Below are positions 38,453-45,821 of a stretch of 45,821 nt of DNA, one piece after another. Numbering within the stretch: the stretch's first letter is position 1; each line of letters begins with the position of its first letter. Origin of the DNA: Candidatus Intestinimonas merdavium (GTDB lineage: Bacteria; Bacillota; Clostridia; Oscillospirales; Oscillospiraceae); assembly GCA_019115785.1 (NCBI GenBank), contig DXCX01000057.1, positions 1 through 45,821 on the forward strand. The letters are read 5' to 3'. The notes beneath the pieces are model-generated. The model was not told where the DNA came from and searched no databases. It saw only the letters and a program-made list of their open reading frames with translations. The translations under genes were made by a program, and so were the position numbers.

Positions 38453-38495
38453 AAGCGGTCCGCGGGGCGTTTAAAACGCTCCGCAGACCGCTTTT
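38453..38495. terminator. Bidirectional terminator between lpdA and the XRE operon
   Basis: AAAGCGGTC CGCGGGGCGTTTAAAACGCTCCGCA GACCGCTTTT. Confidence 0.8.
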
Positions 38496-38496
38496 G

Positions 38497-38688
38497 TCAG
38501 CTCGGGGTAAAGAGACCGTCCACGGTGGTGCTCAGGGTCTTGGCCAGCCGGAAGGCGAGGGAAAGGGTGGGGTCATACTTGTTATTTTCAATGGCGTTGA
38601 TGGTCTGACGGGAGACGCCGCAGGCTTTGGCCAGGGCGCCCTGGGAGAGTCCCAGCGCCTCCCGCCGCTCCTTGATCTGATTGTCCAT
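38497..38688 (-). CDS. XRE-family HTH transcriptional regulator (63 aa)
   Basis: MDNQIKERREALGLSQGALAKACGVSRQTINAIENNKYDPTLSLAFRLAKTLSTTVDGLF. Confidence 0.92.
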   Translation of the reverse strand: MDNQIKERREALGLSQGALAKACGVSRQTINAIENNKYDPTLSLAFRLAKTLSTTVDGLFTPS

Positions 38689-38690
38689 CT

Positions 38691-38987
38691 TCAGCCCCCG
38701 TATCTGGAGCGATAATAGAGCAGGAAGACAAAGTACAAAGTGGCTATAGTGGTAAGCAGAGTATAGGGGTTGAGACCCTCATAGCCACGCACAAAGTTCA
38801 GGGCCACGCGGAGGACCAGATACCCCGCGATGCCGCCCAGGGTGGAGGCGCTGGCCTTCCAGACAACGAGCCGCCGCCGTTCGTCCCCCGGGCGGATGAG
38901 CGAGATCACCAGAGCGAGGTCCAGGGCGGTGAGCCCCACCAGGAGGAGCAGAAACAGATAGGGCGCGATATGGGTAAGGGCGGGCAC
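38691..38987 (-). CDS. Small multi-pass membrane protein paired with the XRE regulator
   Basis: 98 aa with about three predicted TM segments; stop 2 bp upstream of the XRE gene start. Confidence 0.75.
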   Translation of the reverse strand: MPALTHIAPYLFLLLLVGLTALDLALVISLIRPGDERRRLVVWKASASTLGGIAGYLVLRVALNFVRGYEGLNPYTLLTTIATLYFVFLLYYRSRYGG

Positions 38988-39044
38988 GGACGAATCCCCC
39001 TTTCGTAATATGCGCTTAAACTGTAAAAAACTTTTTACACTGTA

Positions 39045-39073
39045 AGTGTAGCAAAAGCGGGGAAGAGTGTCAA
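39045..39073 (-). promoter_or_regulatory. Promoter of the XRE/membrane-protein operon
   Basis: Minus strand TTGACA - 17 nt - TACACT. Confidence 0.75.
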
Positions 39074-39169
39074 GAACTTTTTACAGTTTGATGGGTACGT
39101 CTTTGCAAAAGGCGGGAACCGTGGTACACTCAACGAGAGAAAGTCGGTAATGGGAGGAGTGTGGAGCAT

Positions 39170-40117
39170 ATGGCGGAGAAGGGGCGGTTTGCCCCCAGTC
39201 CCAGTGGGCGGATGCATCTGGGAAATCTGTTTTCCTTTCTTGTGGCCTGGCTGGATGCCCGGTCGGCAGGGGGAAGGATGGTCCTGCGGATGGAGGACCT
39301 GGACCCGGACCGCACCGGAGAACCCTGGACCAGCCATATTGTGGAGGACCTGAGGTGGTTGGGCCTGGACTGGGAGGAGGGCTACGGCGTGGGGGGACCG
39401 GATGGGCCCTATGCCCAGCGGGAGCGTACCGCCTTCTATGACGCCGCCTTTCAAAGGCTTCAGGCCGCGGGAGTGGTCTACCCCTGCTGGTGTAGCCGGG
39501 CCCAGCGGCTGGCCGCCTCGGCCCCACATTTGGGGGAGGAGCGGGATTTGGGACACTGCCCCTGCCGGGACCTATCCCAGGTGGAGCGGGAGGACAGGGC
39601 CATGGTGCGGGCGCCGGCCTGGAAAGCGGCCCTCCCCCATGAGAGGGTCCGGTTCCGGGATCTGGTGCAGGGGGAACAGGTCTTTGACCTGGCCCGAGAC
39701 TGCGGCGATTTTGTCATTCGCCGGGCCGATGGGGTGTACGGCTACCAGCTGGCAGTGACGGTGGACGACGCCCTGATGGGGATCACCCGGGTGGTGCGGG
39801 GCAGGGATCTGCTGGACTCTGCCGCCCGTCAGATCTGGCTCATGGGGCAGCTGGGATACCGCCCGCCGGTCTACGCCCATGTGCCGCTGCTGCTCTCGCC
39901 GGATGGCCGCCGTCTCTCCAAGCGGGAGCGGGATCTGGATCTGGGGGTGCTGCGCCAATCTCATCGCCCCGAGGAGCTCTTGGGCGCTTTGGCTTGGCTG
40001 GCTGGACTGCGAAAGGAGCCGGCTCCAGTCACAGCGGAGGCGCTGGCCCGGGACTTCTCCTGGAACCGGGTAACCCAGGCAGATCTGATCCTCCAAGCAG
40101 GGGCCCTTGCCAAATAG
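39170..40117 (+). CDS. gluQ: Glutamyl-Q tRNA(Asp) synthetase
   Basis: GRFAPSPSGRMHLGNLFSFLVAWLDARS; LRMEDLDPDRTG; CWCSRAQRLAAS; LLLSPDGRRLSKRERD; no anticodon-binding domain. Confidence 0.9.
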   Translation: MAEKGRFAPSPSGRMHLGNLFSFLVAWLDARSAGGRMVLRMEDLDPDRTGEPWTSHIVEDLRWLGLDWEEGYGVGGPDGPYAQRERTAFYDAAFQRLQAAGVVYPCWCSRAQRLAASAPHLGEERDLGHCPCRDLSQVEREDRAMVRAPAWKAALPHERVRFRDLVQGEQVFDLARDCGDFVIRRADGVYGYQLAVTVDDALMGITRVVRGRDLLDSAARQIWLMGQLGYRPPVYAHVPLLLSPDGRRLSKRERDLDLGVLRQSHRPEELLGALAWLAGLRKEPAPVTAEALARDFSWNRVTQADLILQAGALAK

Positions 40118-40129
40118 GGGCCGCCCCAG

Positions 40130-40158
40130 TTGACAAATTCCCTCGACTGTGGTAGAAT
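40130..40158 (+). promoter_or_regulatory. Promoter of the lysine riboswitch/transporter operon
   Basis: TTGACA - 17 nt - TAGAAT. Confidence 0.75.
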
Positions 40159-40172
40159 CCCTTGCAATTAAA

Positions 40173-40338
40173 GATGATAGAGGCGCAACGCCCATCAGTA
40201 CCCCCGCTGAGGCCCACGGAGGCCGGTGATCCGGGGGGAAAGGGAGCTTTGCCGAAATGGGCTGTCCGCCGTGGGACAGCCTGTTGGGCGTCGGGAGAAG
40301 ATCCCGCCGACTGTCACATTGCGTGGAGTGCTATCGTC
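40173..40338 (+). ncRNA. Lysine riboswitch (L-box)
   Basis: GATAGAGGCGCAACGCCCATCAGTA...GGGGGGAAAGGGAGCTTTGCCGAAATGGGCTG...TTGGGCGTCGGGAGAAGATCCCGCCGACTGTCACATTGCGTGGAGTGCTATC; P1 GATGATAG/CTATCGTC. Confidence 0.92.
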
Positions 40339-40360
40339 CTTTTTCATACTTTTTGATGAG

Positions 40361-40402
40361 AAACGACTGCTGGCCATCTGCCGCTGTCGTTTTTTGTTTT
40401 GG
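40361..40402 (+). terminator. Lysine riboswitch terminator
   Basis: AACGACTGCTGGCCATCTGCCGCTGTCGTTTTTTGTTTT. Confidence 0.65.
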
Positions 40403-40427
40403 AATGGAAAGAAAGGAAGGATTATGA

Positions 40428-41405
40428 ATGAAACGGATCTCTTGTCTCTTGCTTGCCGCTCTGACGGCCTTCTCCCTGACCGCCTGCGGCGGCGGCTCCA
40501 CCGAGTCCACACCCCCTGAAACAAGTCCCGCCGAGACGACTCCTGCCGCGACTACCCCCGCCGAGACCACCCCGGCTGTCAGCGTGCCCCCGGTGGAGGA
40601 TCTCACCGGTGTGGACACCTCCGCCATCCCCGGCGTGGAGGACGGTGTGCTCACGGTGGGCATGGAGTGCGCCTACGCCCCCTACAACTGGACACAGATG
40701 GATGACTCCAATGGCGCCGTGCCCATTGTCAATAACCCCGGCTCCTATGCCAATGGTTATGACGTGATGATGGCGCAGCGCATCTGCGACGCCTATGGCT
40801 GGGAGCTGGAGGTCATGGCTCTGGAGTGGGGGGGACTGACCCCCGCCCTGCAGAGCGGCACCATCGACGTGGCCATCGCCGGCAAGTCCATGACCGCCGA
40901 GCGCATGGCTGAGGTGGATATGGCCGGGCCCTACTACTACGCCACCATCGTGTGTGTCACCACCAAGGACAGCGCGTATGCCTCCGCCACCTCCATTGCC
41001 GATCTGGCCGGCGGCCTGTGCACCTCTCAGTCGGGCACCATCTGGTATGACACCTGTCTGCCCCAGATCCCCGACGCCCAGATCCAGGCCCCCGCTGACA
41101 CCGCCCCCGCCATGATCATGGCCCTGCAGAGCGGTACCGTGGACTTCATCTGCACCGACCTGCCCACCGCCAGCGGCGCCGTGGCAAAAGACGACAACCT
41201 GGTGATTCTGAACTTCTCCGGCACCGACGGCGACTTCCAGTTTGCCACCGAGGAGGAGCGGGCTGAGAACGTGAACATCGGCATGTCTGTCCAGAAGGGC
41301 AATACCCAGCTGCTGGACGCCATGAACACCGTACTCTCCGCCTTGAATGGTGACCAGTTCAATGCCCTCATGGACCAGGCCATCGCCGTCCAGCCCGAGA
41401 TCTGA
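40428..41405 (+). CDS. Amino-acid (probably lysine) ABC transporter substrate-binding lipoprotein
   Basis: Lipobox SLTACGGG; GMECAYAPYNWTQ; NGYDVMMAQRICDAYGWELE; downstream of the lysine riboswitch. Confidence 0.9.
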   Translation: MKRISCLLLAALTAFSLTACGGGSTESTPPETSPAETTPAATTPAETTPAVSVPPVEDLTGVDTSAIPGVEDGVLTVGMECAYAPYNWTQMDDSNGAVPIVNNPGSYANGYDVMMAQRICDAYGWELEVMALEWGGLTPALQSGTIDVAIAGKSMTAERMAEVDMAGPYYYATIVCVTTKDSAYASATSIADLAGGLCTSQSGTIWYDTCLPQIPDAQIQAPADTAPAMIMALQSGTVDFICTDLPTASGAVAKDDNLVILNFSGTDGDFQFATEEERAENVNIGMSVQKGNTQLLDAMNTVLSALNGDQFNALMDQAIAVQPEI

Positions 41406-41483
41406 TCCCACACGCGGCTCCACGCTCCACCCGCCCAAAAGGTGGGTGGGGCGTGCTGTCTCTGAAAGGAATGTGAGCGTTTC

Positions 41484-42374
41484 ATGGACAAATTCATTGA
41501 GCTGGGCCAGGATATGGTGACTCTCTGGGTCAATTATTGGCCCAGATACCTCGTGGGTATCCGCAGCACCCTGCTCCTGGCCATCTCCGCCACCATCATC
41601 GGCTGTCTGATCGGCCTGGTGTGCGGCATCCTCAACACCATCCCCTATTCCCCCAGGGACCCTGCTCCCAAGCGCATCCTCCTCAAGCTCATCCGGGCGG
41701 TGGTGCGCATCTATGTAGAGGTCTTCCGAGGCACTCCCATGATGCTCCAGGCGGTGTTTATTTTCTATGGCCTGCCCTATTTCACCGACCAGAAAATTAT
41801 GTTCCGGGGCACCAGCGGCATGTGGCTGGCCGCCATCATCATCGTGTCCATCAACACCGGCGCCTATATGGCGGAATCGGTGCGGGGCGGCATCATCTCC
41901 ATCGACCCGGGCCAGACCGAGGGGGCCAAGGCCATCGGCATGAACCATGTGCAGACCATGACCAGCATCATTCTGCCTCAGGCCCTGCGCAACATCATGC
42001 CCCAGATCGGCAACAATTTCATCATCAATATCAAGGATACCTCGGTGATGTTTATCATCGGCTTTATTGAGTTCTTCGGCCAGCACCGGAACATTGTGGG
42101 CAACAACAACATGTTTTTCCAGTCGGCCGCCATTGAGATGATCGGCTATCTGTGCATGACCCTCATCGCCTCCCTTCTCCTGCGGTGGGTGGAACGGCGT
42201 ATGGACGGCAGCGACAGCTACGAGCTGGTGCAGGCAGACCAGTTGACCATGGCCGCCGGGACCTACAGCCACCCGAACCGGGGGACGCCCTTTGACGAGC
42301 ACAGCAAGGAGTACCAGGACCGGGTCAGTGAGGGCCTGAAGCAGCGCAACGGCAGCACGAGAGGAGAGCGGTGA
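41484..42374 (+). CDS. Amino-acid ABC transporter permease
   Basis: [58 protein letters not shown]. Confidence 0.92.
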   Translation: MDKFIELGQDMVTLWVNYWPRYLVGIRSTLLLAISATIIGCLIGLVCGILNTIPYSPRDPAPKRILLKLIRAVVRIYVEVFRGTPMMLQAVFIFYGLPYFTDQKIMFRGTSGMWLAAIIIVSINTGAYMAESVRGGIISIDPGQTEGAKAIGMNHVQTMTSIILPQALRNIMPQIGNNFIINIKDTSVMFIIGFIEFFGQHRNIVGNNNMFFQSAAIEMIGYLCMTLIASLLLRWVERRMDGSDSYELVQADQLTMAAGTYSHPNRGTPFDEHSKEYQDRVSEGLKQRNGSTRGER

Positions 42375-42375
42375 G

Positions 42376-43116
42376 ATGAGCGAGGTGATTTTACAGGTCA
42401 GACACCTGTCCAAGGCCTTTGGGAAAAACCAGGTCCTGCGGGACATTGACTTCACCGTGTCCAAGGGGGATGTCATCTCTATCATCGGGGCGTCCGGATC
42501 GGGAAAGTCCACCCTCCTCCGGTGCATCAATCTTCTGGAGACGCCCACGTCGGGAGAGATCCTCTTCCATGGCAAAGACGTGGCCGGCCGGGGGGTGAAT
42601 CCCTGCGGCTACCGGTCCCGAGTGGGCATGGTCTTCCAGTCCTTCAATCTTTTCAACAACATGACGGTGCTGGAAAACTGCATGGTGGGCCAGCTTAAGG
42701 TGCTCAAACGGGACAGGGAGAGCGCCCGGAAAAATGCTATGAAGTATCTCGAGCAGGTGGGGATGGCCCCCTATATCAATGCCAAGCCCCGGCAGATTTC
42801 CGGCGGTCAGAAGCAGCGGGTGGCCATCGCCCGTGCCCTGGCTATGGAGCCGGAGGTCCTCCTCTTCGACGAGCCCACCTCTGCCCTGGACCCGGAGATG
42901 GTGGGGGAGGTCCTCTCTGTTATGCGGGACCTGGCGCAGGGCGGCATGACCATGCTGGTGGTCACCCATGAGATGGCCTTTGCCCGGGATGTGAGCAGCC
43001 GGGTGGTCTACATGTCGGAGGGGGTCATCTGTGAGGAGGGAACGCCTCAGGAGATCTTCCAGGCCCCCAAGCAGCAGAGGACCCGGGACTTTTTGGCCCG
43101 TTTCCGGCAGGATTGA
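42376..43116 (+). CDS. Amino-acid ABC transporter ATP-binding protein
   Basis: [52 protein letters not shown]. Confidence 0.93.
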   Translation: MSEVILQVRHLSKAFGKNQVLRDIDFTVSKGDVISIIGASGSGKSTLLRCINLLETPTSGEILFHGKDVAGRGVNPCGYRSRVGMVFQSFNLFNNMTVLENCMVGQLKVLKRDRESARKNAMKYLEQVGMAPYINAKPRQISGGQKQRVAIARALAMEPEVLLFDEPTSALDPEMVGEVLSVMRDLAQGGMTMLVVTHEMAFARDVSSRVVYMSEGVICEEGTPQEIFQAPKQQRTRDFLARFRQD

Positions 43117-43138
43117 GGGGAAAGAGGACCGATTTTTC

Positions 43139-43167
43139 TTGACTTTTCCGCCGCTGCCGCATATACT
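43139..43167 (+). promoter_or_regulatory. Promoter of the T-box leader
   Basis: TTGACT - 17 nt - TATACT. Confidence 0.7.
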
Positions 43168-43179
43168 GGGTAGGTCAAA

Positions 43180-43385
43180 GGCTGGGAAGGGAAGGAGTAC
43201 GTCTGTTTCCAGGTTCAGAGAGGAGCCGCTGTGGTGCGAGGCTCCCCGGTGCAGACGGAATGTGGTCCCGGAGCCCCGCGGCCCAATGGATGATGCGATG
43301 TCCTGGTAAGCCGCGGCGCGCGTCCGCGTTATGGACGAAAAAAGTGCGGGTGCCAAGGCGCCCGAATTCAGGTGGTACCGCGGAG
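43180..43385 (+). ncRNA. T-box riboswitch leader (probably tRNA-Val)
   Basis: GGAGTACGTCTG...CAGAGAGGAGCCGCTGTGGTGCGAGGCTCC...GCAGACGGAATGTGGTC and AATTCAGGTGGTACCGCGG; valS lies downstream. Confidence 0.88.
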
Positions 43386-43390
43386 CCATC

Positions 43391-43423
43391 CGCCCTGAAG
43401 CCAGAAGGCTTCAGGGCGTTTTT
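43391..43423 (+). terminator. T-box terminator
   Basis: CGCCCTGAAGCCAGAAGGCTTCAGGGCGTTTTT. Confidence 0.9.
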
Positions 43424-43455
43424 CGTATCTGGAACGGAAAGGTGGTAGAGAGGGA

Positions 43456-44064
43456 ATGGCCCGATTTGAGGTCAAGATGACAGGGGCGACATTTCAATCA
43501 TGTACCGAACAGTATATTTTGTTTCGGCGCGCCCGGGAAGTGGCCGGAACCGGATTCAAAATCGTGGTTCTGATTGAGGCGGTGGCGGCCGTGTCGGCGG
43601 TCCTGCTTGCGGTATCCCAGCAGGAGGCTCCCCTCACAAGGATTCTCTTCTTCCTGGCGGCGGTATTCCTGGCATGGCGGGTTGTGAGCAAGGTCCAGGG
43701 TCGGGATACACGAAGCTATATCCAGAGGGCCAGGGCACAAAAGATCTCCCCCGAGGATGGGGCAAAGGAACTCGTGGTATCCTTTGATGAGGAGGGCTGC
43801 ACGCTGGGGACGGCGGGCGGTACTCTGCCCGGCCAGGATGTGGAGGAGCGGAAGCTCTTCTCCTATGACCAGGTGAGTGGGCTCTTCCGCTCCGAGTCCT
43901 ATTTTCTGGCCGCCTGCGACAAGGCCTCCAGTATCTGTTTCCCCTTGGCGGGGCTGACCGGCGGGACCCCGGAGGAGCTGACGGCCTTTCTGGAGGAGCG
44001 GTGCCAACGGAAGGCGGTCTTCTACCCCCTGGAGACGGAGAAATTTCAGACTTTTCTAGGATAA
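43456..44064 (+). CDS. YcxB-like conserved membrane protein
   Basis: Two hydrophobic helices followed by LVVSFDEEGCTLG..FSYDQVSGLFRSESYFLA resembling a YcxB C-terminal domain. Confidence 0.55.
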   Translation: MARFEVKMTGATFQSCTEQYILFRRAREVAGTGFKIVVLIEAVAAVSAVLLAVSQQEAPLTRILFFLAAVFLAWRVVSKVQGRDTRSYIQRARAQKISPEDGAKELVVSFDEEGCTLGTAGGTLPGQDVEERKLFSYDQVSGLFRSESYFLAACDKASSICFPLAGLTGGTPEELTAFLEERCQRKAVFYPLETEKFQTFLG

Positions 44065-44102
44065 AAACTGGGAAATAATAAGATATGGGATGTGAAATAC
44101 CG

Positions 44103-45821
44103 ATGAACAAGGAATTGCCGAAGGTTTATGAGCCCCAGGAGGCGGAGGGGCGTATTTACAAGATGTGGGAGGAGCACGGCTGCTTTGCCGGCCACCGGGA
44201 CCCGGACAAGAAGCCCTTCACCATCGTCATGCCGCCCCCCAACGTGACAGGCCAGCTTCATATGGGCCATGCCATGGATTCCACCCTCCAGGACATCCTC
44301 ATCCGCTTTAAGCGGATGCAGGGCTATGCCGCGCTGTGGGTGCCCGGCACCGACCACGCCGGTATCGCCACCCAGATCAAGGTGGAGGAGGAGCTCCGGA
44401 AGAACGAGGGCCTCACCCGCTATGACCTGGGCCGGGAAAAATTCCTGGAGCGGGTCTGGGACTGGAAGAACAAGTATGGCAACCGCATTGTGGAGCAGCA
44501 GAAGAAGCTGGGTGCCTCCTGTGACTGGGACCGCTCCCGGTTCACCATGGATGAGGGCCTCTCCAAGGCGGTGCGCCATGTCTTCGTCTCCCTCTACAAG
44601 AAGGGCCTCATCTATAAGGGGAGCCGCATCATCAACTGGTGCCACCACTGTGTCACCGCCCTCTCCGACGCCGAGGTGGAGTACCAGGACAAGCCCGGCT
44701 CCTTCTGGCACATCCGCTATCCCATCCAGGGGGAGGAGGGCCGGTACGTCATCGTGGCCACCACACGGCCCGAGACCATGCTGGGCGACACCGGTGTGGC
44801 CGTCCACCCCGACGACGAGCGGTACAAGGACATCGTGGGCAAGAAGTGCATCCTGCCCCTGGTGGGCCGGGAGATGCCCATCGTGGCTGACGCCTACGTG
44901 GACATGGAGTTCGGCACCGGCTGTGTGAAGATGACCCCCGCCCACGACCCCAACGACTTCGAGGTGGGCCTGCGCCAGAATCTGGAGACCATCCGGGTGC
45001 TGGACGACAACGGCCGCATTGTGGAGGGCTATGGCAAGTACTCCGGCATGGACCGCTATGAGGCCCGGAAGGCCATTGTTGCCGACCTGGAGGCGGGTGG
45101 CTATCTGGTGAAGGTGGAGCCCCACCAGCACAATGTGGGCACCTGCTACCGCTGCCACAGCGACGTGGAGCCCCTCATCTCGGCCCAGTGGTTCGTCAAG
45201 ATGGCCCCCCTGGCCGAGGAGGCCCTGCGGGTGGTCAACGACGGAGAGGTGAAGTTCGTCCCCGACCGCTTCTCCAAGACCTACACCAACTGGATGGAGA
45301 ACGTCCACGACTGGTGCATCTCCCGGCAGCTCTGGTGGGGCCACCAGATCCCCGCCTGGACCTGCCAGGACTGCGGCCACATCACCGTCAGCGAGAGCGA
45401 CCCCACCGAATGTGAGCACTGCCACTCCCACAACATCGTCCAGGAGGAGGATGTGCTGGACACCTGGTTCTCCTCCGCCCTCTGGCCCTTCTCCACCCTG
45501 GGCTGGCCCGAGGAGACCGAGGACTACAAGTATTTCTATCCCACCGACGTGCTGGTCACCGGCTACGACATCATCTTCTTCTGGGTGGCCCGCATGATCT
45601 TCTCCGGCTGTGAGCATACCGGCAAGCCCCCCTTCCACACCGTGTTCATCCACGGTCTGGTGCGGGACGACAAGGGCCGCAAGATGTCCAAGTCCCTGGG
45701 CAACGGCATTGATCCCCTGGAGATGGCCAACCAGTACGGCGCCGACGCCCTGCGCTTCAACCTGGTGACCGGCAACTCCCCCGGAAACGATATGCGCTTC
45801 TACACCGAGCGGTGCGAGGCC
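44103..45821 (+). CDS. valS: Valyl-tRNA synthetase (3' partial; runs off the window, so absent from the ORF track)
   Basis: Frame open for 573 codons from ATG 44103 to the window end; [79 protein letters not shown]. Confidence 0.95.
   Translation, partial: MNKELPKVYEPQEAEGRIYKMWEEHGCFAGHRDPDKKPFTIVMPPPNVTGQLHMGHAMDSTLQDILIRFKRMQGYAALWVPGTDHAGIATQIKVEEELRKNEGLTRYDLGREKFLERVWDWKNKYGNRIVEQQKKLGASCDWDRSRFTMDEGLSKAVRHVFVSLYKKGLIYKGSRIINWCHHCVTALSDAEVEYQDKPGSFWHIRYPIQGEEGRYVIVATTRPETMLGDTGVAVHPDDERYKDIVGKKCILPLVGREMPIVADAYVDMEFGTGCVKMTPAHDPNDFEVGLRQNLETIRVLDDNGRIVEGYGKYSGMDRYEARKAIVADLEAGGYLVKVEPHQHNVGTCYRCHSDVEPLISAQWFVKMAPLAEEALRVVNDGEVKFVPDRFSKTYTNWMENVHDWCISRQLWWGHQIPAWTCQDCGHITVSESDPTECEHCHSHNIVQEEDVLDTWFSSALWPFSTLGWPEETEDYKYFYPTDVLVTGYDIIFFWVARMIFSGCEHTGKPPFHTVFIHGLVRDDKGRKMSKSLGNGIDPLEMANQYGADALRFNLVTGNSPGNDMRFYTERCEA

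Noticed and set aside
40422-42575. 717-aa minus-strand ORF opposite the amino-acid ABC transporter
   Set aside because: Its start resembles the commonly mis-annotated antisense of ABC ATPase motifs; no independent support.
1-45821. CRISPR arrays, tRNA/rRNA genes, prophage, toxin-antitoxin or defence systems
   Set aside because: Looked for spaced direct repeats, tRNA/rRNA-like sequences, integrase/transposase motifs and known defence domains; none convincing. The XRE/membrane pair is not called toxin-antitoxin because the membrane protein has no toxin signature.

Overview
The 45.8 kb window is GC-rich and looks chromosomal. Gene content and codon usage suggest a gut Firmicute of the Oscillospiraceae/Clostridia type (inference). 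It is mostly metabolic and transport operons: (i) a DUF362/ferredoxin-like protein (5' partial), deoC and a BMP-type nucleoside ABC transporter; (ii) galK-galM, a YesN/YesM-type two-component system with two periplasmic-binding-protein-like partners, mglBAC and a eukaryotic-type hexokinase; (iii) fhs and an SLC13/ArsB-like permease; (iv) an AMIN/cell-wall amidase on the minus strand; (v) a FeoA-FeoB fusion with a small Cys-rich FeoB-associated protein that the ORF track missed; (vi) a PNPOx-like protein and thiN; (vii) a decaying PTS locus with a RAT/terminator-controlled antiterminator; (viii) a tandem glycine riboswitch with gcvT-gcvH-gcvPA-gcvPB-lpd; (ix) an XRE/small membrane protein pair; (x) gluQ; (xi) a lysine riboswitch with an amino-acid ABC transporter; (xii) a T-box leader, a YcxB-like gene and valS (3' partial). 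The most unusual observation is a pair of small non-coding insert elements (about 136 and 149 bp) directly after the stop codons of two unrelated genes, deoC and the yesN-like regulator. In both, the last 67-82 bp of the host gene, stop codon included, is repeated immediately after the element. All four differences between the paired copies are synonymous. The two inserts share a GGCGGAATTnAnTTCCGnCG hairpin and a GGGGTCCCC-hairpin-GGGG right end. This looks like a family of tiny elements that insert at gene 3' ends and regenerate or replace the C-terminal coding end. I have no database evidence on whether it has been described.
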